Part shown: positions 59,013-64,000 of the stretch, one piece after another
Layout of the letters: each line of letters begins with the position of its first letter
How positions within the stretch are numbered: position 1 is the stretch's first letter
NCBI GenBank assembly: GCA_030737875.1
Contig: CM060915.1
Coordinates: 900,677,177 to 900,741,176, forward strand
Reading direction: 5' to 3'
Length of the DNA: 64,000 bases
Source of the DNA: Allium sativum
Lineage: Eukaryota > Streptophyta > Magnoliopsida > Asparagales > Amaryllidaceae
Notes under the pieces: generated by a model
Databases searched by the model: none
Seen by the model: only the letters and a program-made list of their open reading frames with translations
What the model was told of the DNA's origin: nothing
Position numbers and translations under genes: made by a program

Positions 59013-60003
59013 GGAACAAAGTCGAAAGTGCTTTGATTAATCAACTCTACGTTCGATCTGGCTTTAATTCTCCAACTTTTCAGTTTCTGAGAATTTTCAA
59101 ATTTTCAAAAATTTGGCTAACACCCTAAATTTTCGAAAAATTTCGCCATAACCTCCCCTGCACCGGGAGCCACGGGAAAATCCCGAAATTGCCATAAAGG
59201 CCTTCTGATCTCAAAAAGAAAAAGAAAAAGCCAAGCGGCTAGCCAATAGGCTCATAAAATCATCATCACCCAAACAAAACAGTAAATTATGTAGTAAACA
59301 TGTACCTATTTGTCGGGCAAACAAATTTTATTCTTCGGCTCTAGCCTCCTTGCTATGACCTGTTCAATGTAAGTACAAGTATATGCAAGCAAATGTGACC
59401 AAATTTCAATACAATTCAATATTTGATTCTATTAGGCATAATGGTTCAAAAATTATCAAACAAATAAACAAACAACACAAACATCAATCAATTAGTGAAT
59501 TAGAGTTTGAAATTCATAATTTTGATACATATACAGAAAATCTCGTTTTTGATGCCAAATCACAACAAATAAATCTATCTATATAAGTTTTGGGTCTCAC
59601 ACCAGTCTAATGGAAATATATAGATATCATACCTTCGAAACACAAACATAAGTGCTGATGATGATCGAATAATCATCAGAACCATCTCCGGGTGTCTAGA
59701 ATGTGATTCTATATCTATCCAGTATATTAAAACTTCGAATATACGTTCATGACGCGTATATGCAAAACCTTTATATAATGGATTGTCCAAATTCAATATA
59801 AATAAATATTCAAATACGTATAAAACGATTTAAATTTCAAAACAAAATTGTTTTCATTTAAAAAATATACTCTTCACACTCGTTCTAGGATACTACTGAT
59901 CCTATCTCTAACGAGTCATTCTAATTGGATATTACTAATCCAATATCTGATGAATTCTTTCGTATGGTTCTAATGTGTCTTGTTCTCGAGCTCTGTAAAC
60001 CAA

Positions 60004-60016
60004 AGCTCTGATACCA
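60004..60016 (-). other. Primer-binding site of F
   Basis: In sense TGGTATCAGAGCT begins two bases after the LTR end at 60019. It fits initiator Met-tRNA. Confidence 0.9.
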
Positions 60017-60018
60017 AA

Positions 60019-63000
60019 TGAAGCGACCCGAACTTCCCCAGTCTCCGAAGAGATGAGAAAGAACGAATTGCTGTGAGGGCAAGACAAATCAGAACGCAGA
60101 CGGAAGAACATTTCATTGCTATTACAACAATTCCATCAGATACAAGAATATACAGAGTATAATTGAATAAATTACATTCGATAAATATCAGAGATTACAA
60201 TAAATTACATAGCAGCGGAAATAATACAAAACACAACTGAAGGTGATATACGGATACAGAGCTTTCCGGATATCATTCCAGCTGTAAACCAGGATCCTAT
60301 GAATATAAATCTGCAAAACCAAAACTACTAGCTGCCCGTGCGGAAAATAGGGGCACCTAGAGTTTATGTTAAAACAATAAACTCCAGGTCAGTCATGTGA
60401 CTGGTGTGAGAACTAAAACAGTTATTTAAAACTTTACTTTAAAAGAGAGTAATTCAAGGGACCACGCCGTATAACACGGAACGGGTTTCCTCCCAAGAAT
60501 ACCAGTTCATAGAATAAACAGCGCAATGCTTTTTCGAAAAATGAAGCTAGTATAAGACCCGGGTCCCATCACACAATGCAACACAAGCCGGAGGATAGGG
60601 TTTTCCCTTATAATAGCCAAATATGCTTGGTACGTTTAAAACAAATCATTTGATACTATAATAAGTGTATAGTGTCAAAACAATTTCAATCATAAATATG
60701 AATCATAGGCGGCATGGGTACCATATATCATGTCGCCATACTAGTTCTTCAATTAAAACCGCCATAAACGTATTGGAAATTGGTTTTCCGTCATGAGTCG
60801 AGGCAAGGGGCAAGATCCTCTCCGCTTCGAGACACTCTAGTAAATGCCTCGGGACTACACACTCTGGGCAACCCTGGATGCGGCTGGGCCGGTCCTCACT
60901 TATGTTAGAGGATTAATTATGCCTGAACACACGTTTCCCGGTCCTTACAGACCTATAATCAAAGCGCCTCATTCCAACAACCACAAAGGCGAAAAGTATA
61001 TAAATTTCAGGGCTGGTAAGTCACTGACACCACCAAAGCTAGAAAGAAACGTCGTGCTCTCCCAGCGGTCCGTATCCCGTTTTTGACTCATACCGAGGTG
61101 TGAGGCTCGCGAATCCACGCTATACACAAAGCTGCCACGTAGGCCATGCTTTGATCATCAACCACAAGACTTTGCTTTTCAACAGAAGCCTTGATCCTTG
61201 CAACTCAGCATGCCACACAGGCAATACATGCCATGCGATTGATATCTAGCGATATATAACCTCTAAGCTCGTACGTCTCAGAGAAGGGCGTTAAGCAAGA
61301 GAATAAATTCTCCTCCGCCAAACAGATATATATTTAACAGAAATCAATCAACACAGAATAAAATCCAATGTCAGACACACAATCCATTTACAAGTTCGTT
61401 CTGGGTCTGAACGAAACCGGAGGCACTTTCCTCGCTTATCCATCGATCTCCACGTACGTTTGGACGACCACCAACTATTTCCGTCCTCTTGGGTGTACAG
61501 CCCAATCAGGATCGTTAGTAATTACCCAAACGATGTGAAGACTTCTGGTCTTCAACCACCGTCTTCATCTTCGACATATCGTCGAATCGGTTACTCAGAA
61601 TGGGTATAAACCCGGACTTTCCGAACAATCCGCGTATATTAAAAACAAATGTTACACAAACACAACATACGCCTCATTCCAATTCATATTCTCAGGGAAA
61701 GGTTCCCATTAATTTTATCCAAGATAAATTCTTTAAAATTTATCCTTTAATCTTCCTTTGGATGTCATTTCAAACCAAATTATGGTTTTCCAAACTAGTC
61801 GGGATTAACGAACCACACCGAAGTAATTATTTATTTTATTTCCCAATCCCAACCTATTCATCCCATGAAGCAAAACTGGTAATACTCCATATCTAACACC
61901 ACGGTGTTTTCGGTAAAATTAACTACCATTTCACGTTCAAATCTAATTAAAGATTTAACTATCGTTCTGGAGCAAAACTGGTGATACTCCATTCTCGCTC
62001 ATTTCTAAATTTGATAATTTAGATTATCAATTCACATTTCAATCTAATTGCAGATTCATTAAAACTCCTTTTATTGGGTTAAAGAACTAGTGTCATTTAA
62101 AACACAGTCCACGACAAACCCAAATCACATTTTATTTATTATCGGGTTAAAGAACTAGTGTTATTTAAAACACAGTCCACGACAAACCCATAAATCAATT
62201 CTATTTAAACCCATTTCAAATCCAATTTATTTATTTAAAAATAAATTGGTTTTAATTTCAGTTCAAAACTAGTTCATTTCGATAAAAATCTATTTTTGTC
62301 TTTTCAAATATTGATTTTTTCATCCCAATTTTCCCCTAATCATTTCTTATGATTTTACACAAATTATTACTATTTTTAATAATTTTATCAAGGCCCGTAC
62401 AGTCGATTTCCATCAACGGCCATCGAACTGCACTTACAGCGACCTTTTCCAAACTTGATTTGGACGTATCTCCAAATCCAACCGTTAGATTTTAAATTTC
62501 TAATATTCGTTAGAAATCTCTTTTCGATACGAACCCAACGGTTCTGGTTTTAGGAGAATCCGACGGTCGGATCTCCCGTAATGTCCGTTTGAAATAAATG
62601 GTCGAAATTCACGAACTGTCGCGGCGCGGCGCGTTCTATTCAGGCCATTGTATTATATATATAATATATATTTCGTCGATTTCTATTTAAAACGAATTTT
62701 ATAAATCATTTTAAATCCGTTTCAAAAACAATTTCAACTTCCATTTCAATTCAAATCAAAATTAAATTTTGCTTTATAAATTCGTTTTAAAATTCATTTC
62801 TATTCAATTCAAATTTCAATTCAATTTGAATTCATTTCAATTCGTTTCCAATTCAATTCGAATTCGTTTTCAATTCAATTCGAATTGGTTTTATATTCAA
62901 TTCAATTCAAATTCGTTATCTATTCAATTCAATTCGAATTCGTTAACTATTCAATTCAATTCGAATTCGTTATTTATTCAATTCAATTCGAATTCGTTAA

Positions 63001-64000
63001 CTATTCAATTCAATTCGAATTCGTTATTTATTCAATTCAATTTGAATTCGTTATTTATTCAATTCGAATTCAATTTGTTATTTATTCAATTCGAATTCAA
63101 TTTAAATCAAATTCGTTTTCTATTCTATTCAAATTCAATTGATTTTCTGTTCTATTCAAATTCAATTGATTTTCTATTCTATTCAAATTTAATTGATTTT
63201 CTATTCTATTCAAATTCAATTGATTTTCTATTCTATTCAAATTCAATTGATTTTCTATTCTATTCAAATTTGATTGATTTTCTATTCTATTCAAATTCAT
63301 TTCAAAATATTCGATTTCGAAATCACCCTTCAATATTCATTTTAAAATGAGTAAAATCGATATAAATATCGTTCACGTCAAAATGGCGTCAATCATCAAC
63401 ACGGCTTCATATATTTCTATTTTCAAATATTCTATTTCAAATATTTCCTTTTCAAACATTTCTATTTCAAATATTTCGTTTTCAAATATTTCTATTTCAA
63501 ATATTTCGTTTTCAAATATTTCTATTTCAAATATTTCGTTTTCAAATATTTCTACTTCAAATATTTCTATTTCAAATATTTCTACTACAAATATTTCTAT
63601 TTCAAATATTTCGTTCAACTCATGACTAATCTCAACGGATGAGTACTGTCAACACATGAACCTTTATTTTATATTATTCTTTATTTTCAAAATTGGAATG
63701 AGGCCCAATCAATCACCATATAGTATTAATTATATGGATTTTCATACATCACACGTATATAATAGCATTGAAAAATAATCAACCATCAACCAAAGTGCAC
63801 TACACTGTATAAGCATCAAATATAGATATCTAACGCTTATAACAGCCTGTCAATCAATCGATCGACATATTTAATCAATCAGGATGAGTGAACTTCAAAT
63901 TTCATCCCAACACCCGTGTTGGGTTTCAAACAATCAAACACAGATTTTATTTGTGCAGTTGGGCGATGTGTAAAATTTATCGTCCCAATCAATGTCAGTC
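60019..64000 (-). mobile_element. 5' LTR of F, cut by window end
   Basis: Matches 52505 to about 56490 with scattered substitutions and array-length differences. In sense this is the 3' portion of the 5' LTR; its promoter portion lies beyond the window. Confidence 0.9.

Larger units (their letters stand above)
58979..60018 (-). mobile_element. Minimal interior of F
   Basis: Only 1040 bp between the LTRs. In sense it starts with the primer site, has no gag, protease, RT or integrase motif, and ends with a stem-loop and polypurine tract. The short frames present are AT-rich and unlike Gag. F must rely entirely on another element's proteins. Confidence 0.85.

Noticed and set aside
62769..63625. 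193- and 92-codon frames in the right LTR of F
   Set aside because: The same repeat artefact; frame length changes with array copy number between the two LTRs.

Overview
This is plant nuclear DNA, probably from an angiosperm with a repeat-rich genome. The evidence is stacked Ty3/gypsy chromovirus-type elements, Ty1/copia and Sirevirus-like pieces, a MITE, and one degenerate exon of a plant-type Tudor-SN (TSN) gene. I find no bacterial operon, tRNA, rRNA or CRISPR array, and no complete host gene. The species cannot be named from the sequence.

Layout. 1-265: minus-strand copia reverse-transcriptase fragment. 373-1138: solo LTR with a perfect 5-bp target duplication. 1670-1827: a MITE with a 9-bp duplication. 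4704-8316: 5' LTR of gypsy element D, followed by a short gutted interior. 10526-12115: part of a minus-strand LTR (E). 12116-39737: gypsy element A (plus strand). Its gag is split by element B (minus, 16124-34646, target duplication GGTGG), and B's sense 5' LTR is split by element C (plus, 22114-32492). This is a three-level nest. A has a readable but broken gag-pol with a chromodomain. B has an intact-looking gag and no RT or integrase. C has about 4.1-kb LTRs around about 2.1 kb of decayed interior. A's 3' LTR stops at 39737 against a CACTA-like terminus. 39739-46169: low-complexity, intron-like DNA holding the TSN exon. 46170-52504: minus-strand Sirevirus-like LTR and part of its interior (G). 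52505-64000 and beyond: minus-strand gypsy element F with about 6.5-kb LTRs around an interior of only 1.04 kb.

How the parts relate. A, B, C and F share an LTR start close to TGTAAC-ACCCCG or TGTAACAACCCG, an initiator-Met-tRNA type primer site (TGGTATCAGAGC), and a stem-loop with a GGGA loop just upstream of the polypurine tract. A, C and D also share an LTR-start block and a duplicated, covarying hairpin module; E carries one copy of the hairpin. In A, B and C a TATA-like box is followed about 220-260 nt later by a consensus splice donor inside the LTR, and a strong acceptor lies just before gag (or where gag should start). This suggests that most of each long LTR, with the primer site, is removed as a 5' intron from gag mRNA. 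B, C and F lack enzymes and would depend on an autonomous relative such as an intact version of A. All boundaries come from reading the sequence; no alignment program was run.
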